64,000 nt of DNA, taken from contig NZ_JAKSDZ010000006.1 of NCBI RefSeq assembly GCF_023509475.1, positions 62,001-126,000 of the forward strand, written 5' to 3'. A model generated the notes under the pieces. It was not told the origin of the DNA. It saw nothing but the letters and a program-made list of their open reading frames with translations, and made no database searches. This stretch comes from Aestuariirhabdus haliotis. Its GTDB lineage: Bacteria > Pseudomonadota > Gammaproteobacteria > Pseudomonadales > Aestuariirhabdaceae. Position 1 is the first letter of the stretch; each line of letters starts with the position of its first letter. Positions 20,201 through 29,812 of the stretch are shown here, in pieces. The position numbers were made by a program, and so were the translations under genes.

Positions 20201-22415
20201 CCGGCAAGGTAATGGTAAAGCAGGTGCCCTGGTTCTCCTTCGATTTAACCGACAACTGCCCCTGCAAGGTACCGGTGACCAGGTTGTAGGAGATGTGCAA
20301 ACCCAGGCCACTACTGCCCTGCCCCAGCTTGGTGGTAAAGAAGGGATCAAAAATTTTTGGTAGATGCTCCGCGGAGATGCCTTGCCCCTGGTCGCTGACA
20401 TAAACCTCGACCGCCTCGGCTCGGTTGGTTACCCCAACCGTAACAACACCCTCACCTTGCCGGGCATAACCATGAATTTGAGCGTTGATCACAAGATTAG
20501 CGATCACCTGGGTTAAGGCTCCCGGATAAGAGGTAATTTCGACATTAGACGCGGGAATAAAGTCGATTTGAACCTGTTTGGTTTTCATGGTGGGGCGCAG
20601 AGTATTGACCATATCTTCAACCACTCGATTGACTTCAAAGGTGCGCTCTTTTTCGCCCACCTGATCGGCGGAAATCTGTTTGAAACTATCGACCAATTTG
20701 ACCAACCGTTTAAGACTGCCACCGAGTATATCGAGAGACCCCGTATTGTCCTTCAGCAAGGTTTCAAACTGACTTTTGGTAACCGTTTTTTCCTCTATGG
20801 CTTTACGCAGCCTGGCATCAATCCCTTCGATATGGGAATGAGCCGTTACACAGACGCCCAACGGCGTATTGATTTCGTGGGCAACCCCCGCTACCAGAGA
20901 ACCCAGTGCTGCCAGCTTCTCCGCCTGAATCAGCTCATCCCGGGTAGCTTCCAGTTCTTGGGTACGAACCTGTACCAGCGATTCCAGGTTAACGTTTAGC
21001 GACTCGATGGTTTTTTTGGCCTTTTCCGCTTCATTGCGCTTCACAATCAGGTCTTGTTCGATGGCTTTCATATAGCTGATATCCGTGGAAAAACCACACA
21101 CCGAAGTCACCTCTCCCTGTTGATTGTGCAGCGGAAACTTAACCGACAGGAAGGTTTTTCCGGTGTTATCCGATACCAGGTTTTCTTCAAAGGTGATTAC
21201 CGCGTTTTCTGTCAGAACCTTATGATCGTTCGCCCTGAACAACCTGGACCCCTCTTCACCAAACAGATCAATATCGGTATGACCAAGCACCTCCTCTTCA
21301 CTGAAACGGGTTACTTCCAGATAGCTGTTATTGGCAAACTCGTATTTGCCATTGATGTCTTTAAGATAAACCAGCGCTCCGGAATTATTAAGAATGGTCC
21401 GCGTCTTGTATTCACTTTGAACCAGATCAGAAACAATGGTACTGATGCTCTTATTGATACTGTCAATCTCATAAATATGTGAAGTGCTCTGACCGGCCAG
21501 GGTTTTGGTTTTAATCAGACGCTCCAGCTGCAGTACAAAATATTCTGACTTGCGCTTCAACCAGAAGGCGCCAAGCAGGGCAAACAGCAGCGAAACCAAT
21601 ACGATCACAATCGACTTGTAGATGGCTGTCATCTGGAAGGCATCGCTCAGGTTATCGATCGGGGAATTGGAAAACGATAAACGAAGATAGTTACCGGTTT
21701 TCAATTGAAAAGGTTCGATAGCGACCAGGTAATCATAGGTTTCTCCGGTCTGCTGCAACATAACACCTTGCGTTGCAGTACCTTCGGGGAGGGGTTTGTC
21801 TGGCTGATGGTTGTTGACGGTCAGGGCTTCTGTTCTCATTCTGACCAGATTGTTCATGGATACGTTGTTTTTCAGATCGTACCAGCCAACAACCGTTCCG
21901 ATCACCTTCCCCAGCGGCTCCAGAGTGATCTCTTTATTGACCATGACTCCCTCCAGGCGACCATCGGCCTTCGCAAAATAGACCGGACCACTGACGGGCA
22001 TACTGGCGCGAATTTCCGAGAATAGCTGCTGATACAGAGGGTCCGACTCCTGGGTATAGATGGCTTTTTCCCGATCAACCGGAATAAAAAAAACCACTTC
22101 CGAATGGTCTATTTCATTATCATCGAAAACATTGTGTATGGATTGCCACATCTGATCGGCAGTAAGCTGCCGGTTCATCTCCAGCATGTGTTCTATCTTT
22201 CCGGTCAGCAGTTCGACATTGGAAGAGACCTTGTCTATCGCATTCTCAATGGTCAGGTTCGACAAGCGTGTGACCGTTTTCGCGTACTCCTGCTGCTGAT
22301 ATTCGATAACACTGGAGGCCACCCGATAGTCGGGATAGATACTCATCAGACCGACCAGAAGCATAACCAGAGTGGTAAAAAAGCCCAGGACGCTGTACAG
22401 GTGGAACTTTATCAT
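20184..22415 (-). CDS. Membrane sensor histidine kinase paired with LuxP (LuxQ-like role)
   Basis: 743 residues. Two membrane helices (~10-30 and ~265-290) flank a ~230-residue periplasmic sensor. A linker, a PAS domain (ILNNSGALVYLKDINGKYEFANNSYLE) and a coiled coil follow. The kinase core has the phospho-acceptor histidine in GVAHEINTPLG and the ATP site in NLVINAQIHG, DQGQGI, FDPFFTTK and GLGLHISYNLV. No receiver or Hpt domain follows, unlike Vibrio LuxQ, and the HEINTPLG histidine box belongs to the NtrB-like type, not the hybrid type. The start codon overlaps the luxP stop as ATGA. It probably reads ligand-bound LuxP. No response regulator is encoded nearby, so its output is unknown. Confidence 0.88.
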   Translation of the reverse strand: MIKFHLYSVLGFFTTLVMLLVGLMSIYPDYRVASSVIEYQQQEYAKTVTRLSNLTIENAIDKVSSNVELLTGKIEHMLEMNRQLTADQMWQSIHNVFDDNEIDHSEVVFFIPVDREKAIYTQESDPLYQQLFSEIRASMPVSGPVYFAKADGRLEGVMVNKEITLEPLGKVIGTVVGWYDLKNNVSMNNLVRMRTEALTVNNHQPDKPLPEGTATQGVMLQQTGETYDYLVAIEPFQLKTGNYLRLSFSNSPIDNLSDAFQMTAIYKSIVIVLVSLLFALLGAFWLKRKSEYFVLQLERLIKTKTLAGQSTSHIYEIDSINKSISTIVSDLVQSEYKTRTILNNSGALVYLKDINGKYEFANNSYLEVTRFSEEEVLGHTDIDLFGEEGSRLFRANDHKVLTENAVITFEENLVSDNTGKTFLSVKFPLHNQQGEVTSVCGFSTDISYMKAIEQDLIVKRNEAEKAKKTIESLNVNLESLVQVRTQELEATRDELIQAEKLAALGSLVAGVAHEINTPLGVCVTAHSHIEGIDARLRKAIEEKTVTKSQFETLLKDNTGSLDILGGSLKRLVKLVDSFKQISADQVGEKERTFEVNRVVEDMVNTLRPTMKTKQVQIDFIPASNVEITSYPGALTQVIANLVINAQIHGYARQGEGVVTVGVTNRAEAVEVYVSDQGQGISAEHLPKIFDPFFTTKLGQGSSGLGLHISYNLVTGTLQGQLSVKSKENQGTCFTITLPVNGQV

Positions 22416-23512
22416 TCGCCGGAATACCGAAAGGCTTGCTTTTTAATCTCACTGAGCACCGCAGGATCGGTCTCCTGAGTAATAATTTTGAAAGCACCGG
22501 AATAGATCTGCGGCACCTGATGCCCTTGTTGCGTAATGTCCAGCTTAATGGCTTCGGCCATGGCTACGCCGTTGTCATCGTTCATTCGCATAACGGTAAA
22601 ATCCAGCGCGTTATTGGCAATGGATTCCAGTTCGGCGCTGCCTCCTCCCCAGCCATTCACAACAATGGATTGTTTTTTCCCCGACTGGGACAGATAGTCC
22701 ATGGCCCCCAAGGCAATATCGGTGGTGGCGGCGAAGATAAAATCGATGGCGCTACGGTTTTCCAGCATATTTTTTGCCGCCGCAAAGGCACCTTCACGGC
22801 CGTATTTGACATAATAGGTATCCTCCAGCAAATAGCGCCCTTCGGACTGCAATGCGGCCACAAAGCTGCCACCCCGCATGGTTGAGACATAGCCTTTATT
22901 CCAATTCAATAATCCGTAGCGGGCCGAGTCGGGAAACCGTTTTCGGTATTCTTCGGCGATCAACTGGCTGCCCAGCTGATGGTCAAAACCCACATAAAGG
23001 AAAGGCTGTCGATCACCCAGAGATTTCAACGGCGTGGTAATGTTTTGCAGAATTATTTTTGTTTGGCTTTGCGCCATAATTCGCTCAAGCAGAGTGCGGT
23101 GCCTTAGCGCATCCAGGGTAAACACCAGATAGTCGGGATCGGCCTTGAGGCTCTGCTGAATCTTCTTCGACTGTTTTGCCAACTCGGTGCCTGGCCTGGT
23201 GAACAATGAGTCGATCTCAAAGGGAATTTTCAACTCTTCGAGCCGAGCCGAAAAACTGGCTACACTTCGGCGCCAATAATCGGAAGCCTGTTCTCCGGGA
23301 TAAACGATGGTGATTTTAACCGGACTATCGATGGCATAAGTGACAGGTACTCCCGGGCGTTGTACCAGTCGATTAAAGGCCACGAACTTTTTTTGCTGCT
23401 CGGGGTGTTGTTGAAAATATTCTTCAACCGTCCAGTAATCTTTTAAGGCCATAACGGCCAGGCCCTGCGAAGAGGCGCATACCAAAAGTATGGCTATAAA
23501 AATCCGTAGCAT
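22412..23512 (-). CDS. luxP: Autoinducer-2 binding periplasmic protein LuxP
   Basis: 366 residues including a signal peptide (MLRIFIAILLVCASSQGLA); Vibrio harveyi LuxP has 365. The fold is a type I periplasmic sugar-binding protein. All eight residues that contact AI-2 in V. harveyi LuxP are present: Q75, S77 and W80 in YPGEQASDYW, N157 in LQNITTP, R213 in MRGGSF, T264 in ATTDIALG, W288 in NGWGGGSAEL and R309 in TVMRMNDD. This argues for borate-type AI-2 binding, not a generic sugar. The start at 23512 has GGAGGTG ahead of it and gives the clean signal peptide; the longer frame does not. It is translationally coupled to the kinase gene by an ATGA overlap. Confidence 0.93.
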   Translation of the reverse strand: MLRIFIAILLVCASSQGLAVMALKDYWTVEEYFQQHPEQQKKFVAFNRLVQRPGVPVTYAIDSPVKITIVYPGEQASDYWRRSVASFSARLEELKIPFEIDSLFTRPGTELAKQSKKIQQSLKADPDYLVFTLDALRHRTLLERIMAQSQTKIILQNITTPLKSLGDRQPFLYVGFDHQLGSQLIAEEYRKRFPDSARYGLLNWNKGYVSTMRGGSFVAALQSEGRYLLEDTYYVKYGREGAFAAAKNMLENRSAIDFIFAATTDIALGAMDYLSQSGKKQSIVVNGWGGGSAELESIANNALDFTVMRMNDDNGVAMAEAIKLDITQQGHQVPQIYSGAFKIITQETDPAVLSEIKKQAFRYSGE

Positions 23513-23712
23513 TCCCGCACCTCCAACACCGTCAATCCCTATGAGCGACTCATTTTTCAGTATATGCCATATCAGGGTAGCCACCAGCAAGAACGCCGAT
23601 AACCCCCTATTTTATAAGTCCATTATTGAAGAAATACTGGCGAAAAACCCTCAATCCATTAGGATGGTTGCTCTTATCATTCCTGCCGCGCTGCTCATTA
23701 TTGATCCTGTAT

Positions 23713-25587
23713 ATGACTGATACCCCGGACGACACTACACGACCTTCCCCTCAGCCCGCGTCGGGCAAACCAGCCAAAAAATCGCTTTCTGTACTGTTGC
23801 AGCTTTGGCAGTTTGTAACGCCGTATCGAAAGACGTCGATCGCAGCCTGTATTGCGCTGATTCTTACCGCCGGCGTGTCGCTCTCGATTGGACAGGGAGT
23901 GCGACTGCTGATTGACGAGGGTTTTGTCGCGCAATCCAGCCAGGCGCTGCAACAGGCGGTGGTGTTTATAGTCGGGTTATCGCTGCTAATGGCGATCGGC
24001 ACCTTCACCCGTTTTTATCTGGTGTCCTGGTTGGGGGAACGGGTCAGCGCCGATCTGCGCAAGGCGGTGTTTAATCATATTGTCACCCTGCACCCCAGCT
24101 ACTTTGAATCCAACCGTAGCGGCGAGATCATGTCGCGGCTGACCACCGATACGACTTTGCTGCAAACCATTATCGGCTCCTCATTTTCAATGGCGCTGCG
24201 CAGCTCATTAACCCTGATCGGCGCCCTGATACTGCTGCTGATCACCAACCTCAAGCTGAGTCTGATCGTGCTCTCCTGCGTGCCACTGGTGTTGCTGCCC
24301 ATCCTGATCTACGGTCGCCGGGTACGCAAACTGGCCAAGAAAAGTCAGGACTCGATCGCCGATGTCGGCAGTTACGCCGGGGAGATTATCCAGCACATAA
24401 AAACCGTGCAGAGTTATACCCGCGAAAGCCATGAGCGCCAGGCCTTTGGGAAAGAGGTCGAGGCCGCCTTTGAGGTTGCCAAGCAACGAGTGCGCCAGCG
24501 GGCCCTGCTGATTGCGGCCGTGATTTTGATGGTATTCGGCGCCATTACCGGCATGCTCTGGGTGGGCGGTAACGATATGCTGGCCGGCCGTATGAGTGGC
24601 GGTGAACTGGGCGCGTTTGTCTTCTATGCCATTATGATGGCCATGTCGGTGGCCACCATTTCAGAAGTGTATGGCGAACTGCAACGGGCCGCCGGTGCTA
24701 CCGAGCGTTTGATCGGTCTGCTGAATGTGGAATCCCTGATTCCCCCCGGGGGCGAGCTTGGGGCGCCGAGCGATACGGTTGCGCTAAACCCGACCGAAGA
24801 CACCCAGCCAGTTGCCATGAGTGAAAACACCGGGCACAGCCTGCTGTCCTTCAATGATGTCTCGTTTCATTACCCTTCCCGGCCGGAACAGGCGGCACTG
24901 CATCAGCTGAATCTGATGATCGCCGAAGGTCAGAGCCTGGCGTTAGTGGGGCCATCGGGGGCGGGTAAATCGACGTTGTTTGAACTGTTGCAACGTTTTT
25001 ATGATCCCCAGAGCGGCACGATCACCCTGCAAGGCAATGATATTCGCGCTCTCGACCCGCACAGCCTGCGTCAGCAACTGGCCGTGGTGCCGCAACAACC
25101 GGCGCTGTTTACCGCCGATGTCTGGTACAACATTCGTTATGGCAAGCCTGAGGCCAGCGACGACGAGGTGATCGCTGCGGCCCGCGCCGCGCATGCCCAT
25201 GATTTTATCGAGGCGTTGCCTGAGGGCTACAACAGCCACCTGGGTGAACAGGGGACACGCCTGTCGGGTGGGCAGAAACAGCGCCTGGCGATTGCCCGGG
25301 CTATTTTGAAAGACCCCAAGATTCTACTGCTTGATGAGGCAACCAGTGCGCTCGATGCGGAAAGTGAATTCCATGTGCAGCAGGCGCTGGAAACCCTGAT
25401 GAAAAACCGCACGACATTGATTATTGCCCATCGACTGGCCACCATTCTGCACGCCGACACCATTGTGGTCATGGATCAGGGGCAAATTGTCGCTCAGGGC
25501 AAACACCACGAGCTGTTAACCCGCTCTCCCCTGTATCGACGCCTGGCCGACTTACAGTTTCAGGAGCCGGAACGCTCAGTGTCTTAA
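23713..25587 (+). CDS. ABC exporter, fused permease and ATPase
   Basis: About 624 residues of the MsbA/ABCB half-transporter type. Six transmembrane helices span ~50-330, with the family motif LHPSYFESNRSGEIMSRLTTDTTLLQ. The ATPase domain has Walker A GPSGAGKSTL, signature LSGGQKQRLAIARA, Walker B ILLLDEATSALD and the switch His in IIAHRLATI. Members of this subgroup export lipids or hydrophobic compounds; the cargo is unknown. A ~40-residue linker rich in acidic and polar residues precedes the ATPase. The frame is open from a TTG at 23626, but the ATG at 23713 fits the family start. It is divergent from luxP. Confidence 0.93.
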   Translation: MTDTPDDTTRPSPQPASGKPAKKSLSVLLQLWQFVTPYRKTSIAACIALILTAGVSLSIGQGVRLLIDEGFVAQSSQALQQAVVFIVGLSLLMAIGTFTRFYLVSWLGERVSADLRKAVFNHIVTLHPSYFESNRSGEIMSRLTTDTTLLQTIIGSSFSMALRSSLTLIGALILLLITNLKLSLIVLSCVPLVLLPILIYGRRVRKLAKKSQDSIADVGSYAGEIIQHIKTVQSYTRESHERQAFGKEVEAAFEVAKQRVRQRALLIAAVILMVFGAITGMLWVGGNDMLAGRMSGGELGAFVFYAIMMAMSVATISEVYGELQRAAGATERLIGLLNVESLIPPGGELGAPSDTVALNPTEDTQPVAMSENTGHSLLSFNDVSFHYPSRPEQAALHQLNLMIAEGQSLALVGPSGAGKSTLFELLQRFYDPQSGTITLQGNDIRALDPHSLRQQLAVVPQQPALFTADVWYNIRYGKPEASDDEVIAAARAAHAHDFIEALPEGYNSHLGEQGTRLSGGQKQRLAIARAILKDPKILLLDEATSALDAESEFHVQQALETLMKNRTTLIIAHRLATILHADTIVVMDQGQIVAQGKHHELLTRSPLYRRLADLQFQEPERSVS

Positions 25588-25616
25588 CGCCGGCACCCGC
25601 TCGCCACTGACCATTG

Positions 25617-26321
25617 CTATGGCAGATCAAACAGCAGCGCCTTGACGCCCGGTTGTTTGATCTGCAAATCCAAATGCCCTTCATTGGTGATGGTGACCGC
25701 ATCGCCGCCGGTTAGTGTTTCTGCGTTATTTGATGGGCCTGTGATCGACAGCTCCCCCTGATACAGGTGAAGGTAGCAAGTACGGCCTTCGCTGAGAGGA
25801 ATGGAATGCTCGCCAGCATCGAGCACTAACTGATAGATATCGGCGTCCTGGTGAATGGGCAGCGAGCCGTCTCGAGCATCTCTGGATGCAAGCAGTGTTT
25901 GGCCCTTGGCTTCGCCAAAGTGTTGCTGCGCGTAGCTCGGTTTCAGGCCATGGGTATCGGGTTCTATCCATATTTGCAAAAACTGTAACGGCTCTTGTGC
26001 AGAGGCGTTGTACTCACTGTGCTGCACGCCCGTACCCGCACTCATCACCTGCACATCCCCCGGCTGTAATCGGTGCTGATGGCCCATTGTGTCCTGGTGC
26101 TCTATTACACCGGCCAGCACGACACTGATAATCTCCATATCCCGATGCCCATGGGTATCAAAACCACCGCTCGGGGCCACCCAATCGTCATTGATCACTC
26201 GAAGAGTTGATACCCCCATATGTTGGGGGTCGTAATAACTGCCAAATGAAAAGCTATGGCGGGATCTCAACCAACCAAAATCGGCCGCGCCGCGATCATC
26301 ACCTTTACGTACAACCAACAT
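25617..26321 (-). CDS. Pirin family protein (YhhW-like quercetinase fold)
   Basis: 234 residues forming two cupin domains. The N-terminal cupin has the pirin signature HSFSFGSYYDPQHMG and the metal ligands in GGFDTHGHRDMEIISVVLAGVIEHQDTMGH, followed by MSAGTGVQHSEYN. E. coli YhhW and human pirin of this kind show quercetin 2,3-dioxygenase activity in vitro; the physiological substrate is unknown. No signal peptide. It converges on the ABC exporter gene with a 29-bp gap, too short for a separate terminator. Confidence 0.93.
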   Translation of the reverse strand: MLVVRKGDDRGAADFGWLRSRHSFSFGSYYDPQHMGVSTLRVINDDWVAPSGGFDTHGHRDMEIISVVLAGVIEHQDTMGHQHRLQPGDVQVMSAGTGVQHSEYNASAQEPLQFLQIWIEPDTHGLKPSYAQQHFGEAKGQTLLASRDARDGSLPIHQDADIYQLVLDAGEHSIPLSEGRTCYLHLYQGELSITGPSNNAETLTGGDAVTITNEGHLDLQIKQPGVKALLFDLP

Positions 26322-26573
26322 ATTGCCTCCTTTGTCTCGAATGGGCTGCTCCGCCGGAATCGAGACTGGCGCCCAAGGACTGGAGCGCTAACCGAATAGC
26401 GATAACAGGCGCTAAAAATGAAGGCATTAATATAGGCAGGGCAATGCGGCAAACCTAGCGGTATATTTTGCCCATTGTTATCAAAATAATTGAATAGCGG
26501 CCAAGCGGGAATATTGGAGATTTAAACGCTGCAAGCCTGGTCGAACATTGGCTATTTTCTTGTCCCTTTAGAC

Positions 26574-26643
26574 AAAAAAATAGCCTGACATACAGGCTAA
26601 GTCACCAACCTGAGAGCTTGGCACGAAAACGGCCAAGCTCTCA
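26574..26643 (-). terminator. Double hairpin terminator after htpX
   Basis: Reading the minus strand, a perfect 12-bp stem comes first (TGAGAGCTTGGC/GCCAAGCTCTCA, 26611-26643). A 7-bp stem TAGCCTG/CAGGCTA (26581-26599) follows, then seven T. The second hairpin is a standard rho-independent terminator. Confidence 0.88.
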
Positions 26644-26657
26644 GTCTATAGAAGATA

Positions 26658-27554
26658 TCAGGATGCCATTCTTGCGGCACGCTCTTCCAATGCTTGAATA
26701 CGATCTTCTATTGGCGGATGGGATGACCACAGGTGAGCCCAGCCTTTTTTAGGCTTTTCATCAATACCAAAAGCGGCCATCTGCTCGGGGAGAGCTTCCG
26801 GCTCTTTTTGCGCCAAACGCTTGAGGGCATTGATCATATTCTGATGCCCGGCTAAATCGGCACCACCCGTGTCGGCAATAAACTCACGCTTTCTGGAAAA
26901 ATACATAACAATCACACTGGCAAGAATGGACAGAACCATTTGCGCAACGATCACCGTGACGAAATAACCAATGCCATGACCACGTTCATTCTTCAGGATC
27001 ACTCGATCAACCAGATGGCCAATAATACGTGACAAGAACACCACAAAGGTATTTACGACGCCTTGAATAAGGGTCAGGGTCACCATATCGCCATTGGCAA
27101 CATGGCTCATTTCATGCCCGACAACGGCCTCAATTTCTCCCTGGTCCATATTGTCCAAGAGGCCTTGCGAAACCGCTACCAGGGCACTGTTTTTGCTCGC
27201 ACCGGTGGCAAAGGCATTCATCTGGGAAGAGGGAAAAATTGCCACTTCCGGCATTTTAATCCCTACGATTTGGGCCTGCTTTTCAACGGTGCTCAACAGC
27301 CACTTTTCAACATTATTCGATGGAGTGGTAATCACGACCGCACCGGTCATACGCTTGGCCATCCACTTGGAAATAGCCAGAGAGATAAAGGAGCCACCAA
27401 AACCGATTACGCCTGACAGAATCACTAACGCCTGAACATTAAGATCAGACCCATTCTCGGCCAATATGCTATCCACTCCCAGAAGGCGTAGCGTAATACT
27501 CAGCACTACCATGATGGCGATGTTGGTCATTAAAAAAAGAAATATGCGTTTCAT
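26658..27554 (-). CDS. htpX: Membrane protease HtpX (M48)
   Basis: 298 residues. Two N-terminal membrane helices are followed by a cytoplasmic M48 domain. The zinc motif is HEMSH in [15 protein letters not shown], and the third ligand Glu is in [18 protein letters not shown] second pair of hydrophobic helices (~155-215) lies between them. HtpX degrades misfolded inner-membrane proteins together with FtsH and is usually induced by envelope stress. The length matches E. coli HtpX. It is a single-gene unit with its own double-hairpin terminator. Confidence 0.97.
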   Translation of the reverse strand: MKRIFLFLMTNIAIMVVLSITLRLLGVDSILAENGSDLNVQALVILSGVIGFGGSFISLAISKWMAKRMTGAVVITTPSNNVEKWLLSTVEKQAQIVGIKMPEVAIFPSSQMNAFATGASKNSALVAVSQGLLDNMDQGEIEAVVGHEMSHVANGDMVTLTLIQGVVNTFVVFLSRIIGHLVDRVILKNERGHGIGYFVTVIVAQMVLSILASVIVMYFSRKREFIADTGGADLAGHQNMINALKRLAQKEPEALPEQMAAFGIDEKPKKGWAHLWSSHPPIEDRIQALEERAARMAS

Positions 27555-28007
27555 GTCGGTTCCAGGTTTGGGCTAAAAAATGATTAAACGTTAATAACAG
27601 ACGTTATGAGAACTGTTTGCCCTCATTTTTGCAACATAACGGAGCACAATCGATAGACTGCGCAATTGATGATGGAATGGCTACCGTGGAATATGCCTAA
27701 AAGAAGTCCAGGGCAACTCTGAATAGAGATATGCGGGTATTTTCAGCTAACTCAAGTCAATACGCGTTTAATCTGGTGAAAAACAGGGAATTGGTGAATC
27801 TTGGACGTCTATATGGACTATATGGGCTATATGGGCTATATGGGCCGATCACAGGCTATGGCAGTTATAGGGTTATAACGCTTTGTTTGCTCGTTTGGTT
27901 TCAATAGAAGTCGCTATGAATCAGGCATGAATCGAGCCGTCGAGGAACGAGGGCTATCGGGGACGGCCTCGGCAGGTCGCTTTGGGAAACTCACAGCGCG
28001 GTCCATT
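27555..28007. other. Intergenic region upstream of htpX
   Basis: It holds the htpX promoter region and a short tandem repeat at 27809-27844. I see no gene. About 27930-28000 is GC-rich with small hairpins but has no clear identity. Confidence 0.5.
27809..27844 (+). repeat. 9-bp tandem repeat, four units
   Basis: Four consecutive copies of CTATATGGR; the first ends in A and the other three in G. It is non-coding, about 255 bp upstream of htpX. Confidence 0.95.
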
Positions 28008-28031
28008 AAAAAAGGGAGCCCAGGCTCCCTT
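28008..28031 (-). terminator. Terminator after the DUF1415 paralogue
   Basis: A 9-bp stem AAGGGAGCC/GGCTCCCTT with a 2-nt apex (28012-28031), followed on the minus strand by a T-run, 12 bp past the gene's stop. Confidence 0.85.
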
Positions 28032-28043
28032 GTTGGTCGGTTA

Positions 28044-28619
28044 TCAGGCGGCTTCCCAAGCCTCACCCGCTAGACACTGCATCTGCGCTATGCCCTGCTC
28101 ACCCCTCTTTAACATCCTGTTTTTTTTTCCGCCGTCCTCACTCCCTTCCGGGAAATTCAACAGGGCGTATTCCAGGCAGGATTTACGCACCAGGTGCAAT
28201 GTCGGATAAGGAGAGCGCTTGATGTAGTTAATCGGGTTTTTGGCACTGCTGTCCCGGAAACGATAATGAGGATGCAACAGCTCCAACTGATACTGGTCCG
28301 AGAAGCCCTGCTCGGCCATCAGTTCGCGAGCCATATCAGCAACCAGTTTAAAGGAGTAAAAGTGTTGCATATTGTCTGGGAAAATCATCAGGGTGTTTTC
28401 AATATGCGAGTTCTGATCAAGGTGTTCGCACTCTTCGATCAATGAGGTCATGGCGTCATCAAGATCGTCGTCCATAACACGATAATGAACTCGGTCCTGA
28501 ATCAGGCTTGGGTTAGAAGGAGCACAAAACTTCAGCCCCACCAATACGCGTTCTACCCAATTGCGGGTAATTTGTGTAGCCGGAGGCAGCACGACTACAG
28601 GATCATTTTGTTGTGACAT
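28044..28619 (-). CDS. DUF1415 family protein, divergent paralogue
   Basis: 191 residues and clearly related to the DUF1415 protein encoded about 480 bp upstream. The shared blocks are W-V-E-R-V-x-V-G-L-x-F-C, the R-V-M-D-D-D-L-D-D-A segment, LMIFPDNMQHFYSFKLVADMA, the LLHPHYRF block and RSPYPTLHLVRKS. The otherwise conserved FCPFAK is changed to FCAPSN, so a putative active or metal site is altered. The family function is unknown. The ATG at 28619 is chosen because AAGGA lies 8 nt upstream; a TTG six codons earlier is less likely. A terminator follows the gene. Confidence 0.85.
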   Translation of the reverse strand: MSQQNDPVVVLPPATQITRNWVERVLVGLKFCAPSNPSLIQDRVHYRVMDDDLDDAMTSLIEECEHLDQNSHIENTLMIFPDNMQHFYSFKLVADMARELMAEQGFSDQYQLELLHPHYRFRDSSAKNPINYIKRSPYPTLHLVRKSCLEYALLNFPEGSEDGGKKNRMLKRGEQGIAQMQCLAGEAWEAA

Positions 28620-29096
28620 CAACACATCCTTGTGCAAGTTTCAGAGAATAAAATCGATCTACATCAATCCATGTAATTGCAGATCATTCAGCGCACAGAT
28701 ACTACCGAACAAAAGTGAGCAAAACACGCTTTTATTGACTGGTTCACTCAATTCAGCAATCCGTCATCAATGGTTGGCTGTGCATCGCTCTGGCGTGATG
28801 CTATTGAGCCAAAATCCAGGAGGACACTCAATGCTTGGATGTGACTTGAATATAACGACATTGCGCCAAAAGATTGTAAGCGATCTCTTACATACAAGGG
28901 TAATTGGCTATCAATAATCGGGCAAAGAATTCCAACCAGATCAATAAGATAGGTCTTTACTGCCGAAAAAAGACCTGATGCCTGTAAAACGCTCATAAAT
29001 CGAGCAATATCAGGGTTTTATCACACTTTCTGGCCACAAGCTGTTCGCACAGATATTCGCCTGTGTAGGAGAAACACCGCACTGGCGATAATCAGC
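28620..29096. other. Spacer between the two DUF1415 genes
   Basis: 477 bp, rather AT-rich. An 82-codon minus-strand frame (28748-28996) has no ribosome-binding site and no recognisable family, and is not called. No clear terminator or repeat is seen. Confidence 0.4.
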
Positions 29097-29693
29097 TTAT
29101 CGGCTGGTCAAACAGTTACCTAACAGCTGCTGCATTTTTTCCAAGCCCAGTTCCCGTGCCTTATTGATATTATTCTCCGGAATCGACTCCGGATCCGGGT
29201 AATGTTCCAGGGCTCGTTCCAGGCTGGCCTCTCGAATCAAATGCAAGGTCGGGTAAGGTGATCGATTGGTGTAATTTGCCGGGTCATCCGCTTCACTGCC
29301 TTCGAAGCAGTAATCCGGGTGAAAGGTTGCCAGCTGGTAAACGCCTTCATAGCCTTGCTCCAAAAGCAGATCGGTGGCCATTTCAACCACGAGCAAGAAA
29401 CTGTGAAAGTCGTTCAGGCCGGCGGGAAAGATCAGTAATGATGTTTCTATATTGCCATCGGCATCCAGGCGCTGGCATTCGTTCACCAGTGACCACAGGG
29501 CTCGCTCCAGATCCTCCTCCATGATGCGAAAATTGATCCGTTGCTGAATCAGTTCGCGCTTGGCAAAAGGGCAAAAGTTGAGGCCTACCACGACACGTTC
29601 GACCCATTCACGGGTCTGGGCGGCCGGGTCGAAGATGGGTGAAGTGCCTGATGCTTCCAGACCTGAGGTATCGCAATCGGTTGGCTGTGTCAT
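29097..29693 (-). CDS. DUF1415 family protein
   Basis: 198 residues, no signal peptide. It has the full family motif TREWVERVVVGLNFCPFAKRELIQQRINF, then LLIFPAGLNDFHSFLLVVEMATDLL and FHPDYCF, and ends with RSPYPTLHLIREASLERAL. DUF1415 has no established biochemical role. The conserved Cys/His content suggests a metal- or redox-related site, which is inference. The ATG at 29693 gives the usual length; a non-ATG start 14 codons upstream is possible. The ureG stop lies 120 bp upstream on the same strand. Confidence 0.88.
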   Translation of the reverse strand: MTQPTDCDTSGLEASGTSPIFDPAAQTREWVERVVVGLNFCPFAKRELIQQRINFRIMEEDLERALWSLVNECQRLDADGNIETSLLIFPAGLNDFHSFLLVVEMATDLLLEQGYEGVYQLATFHPDYCFEGSEADDPANYTNRSPYPTLHLIREASLERALEHYPDPESIPENNINKARELGLEKMQQLLGNCLTSR

Positions 29694-29812
29694 TGAGAAT
29701 CCCTGGCGGGGGTAGTCATGTTGAACCCACCCCAAAAACGCCAGTTTATCCCATAGCGGCTCGCTGCAGTAGACAGATCACCAGCCCCTGGCAGAAAACC
29801 GCACAGCAACCA

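Noticed and set aside
28748-28996. 82-codon minus-strand frame between the DUF1415 genes
   Set aside because: No ribosome-binding site and no recognisable domain; composition like spacer DNA.
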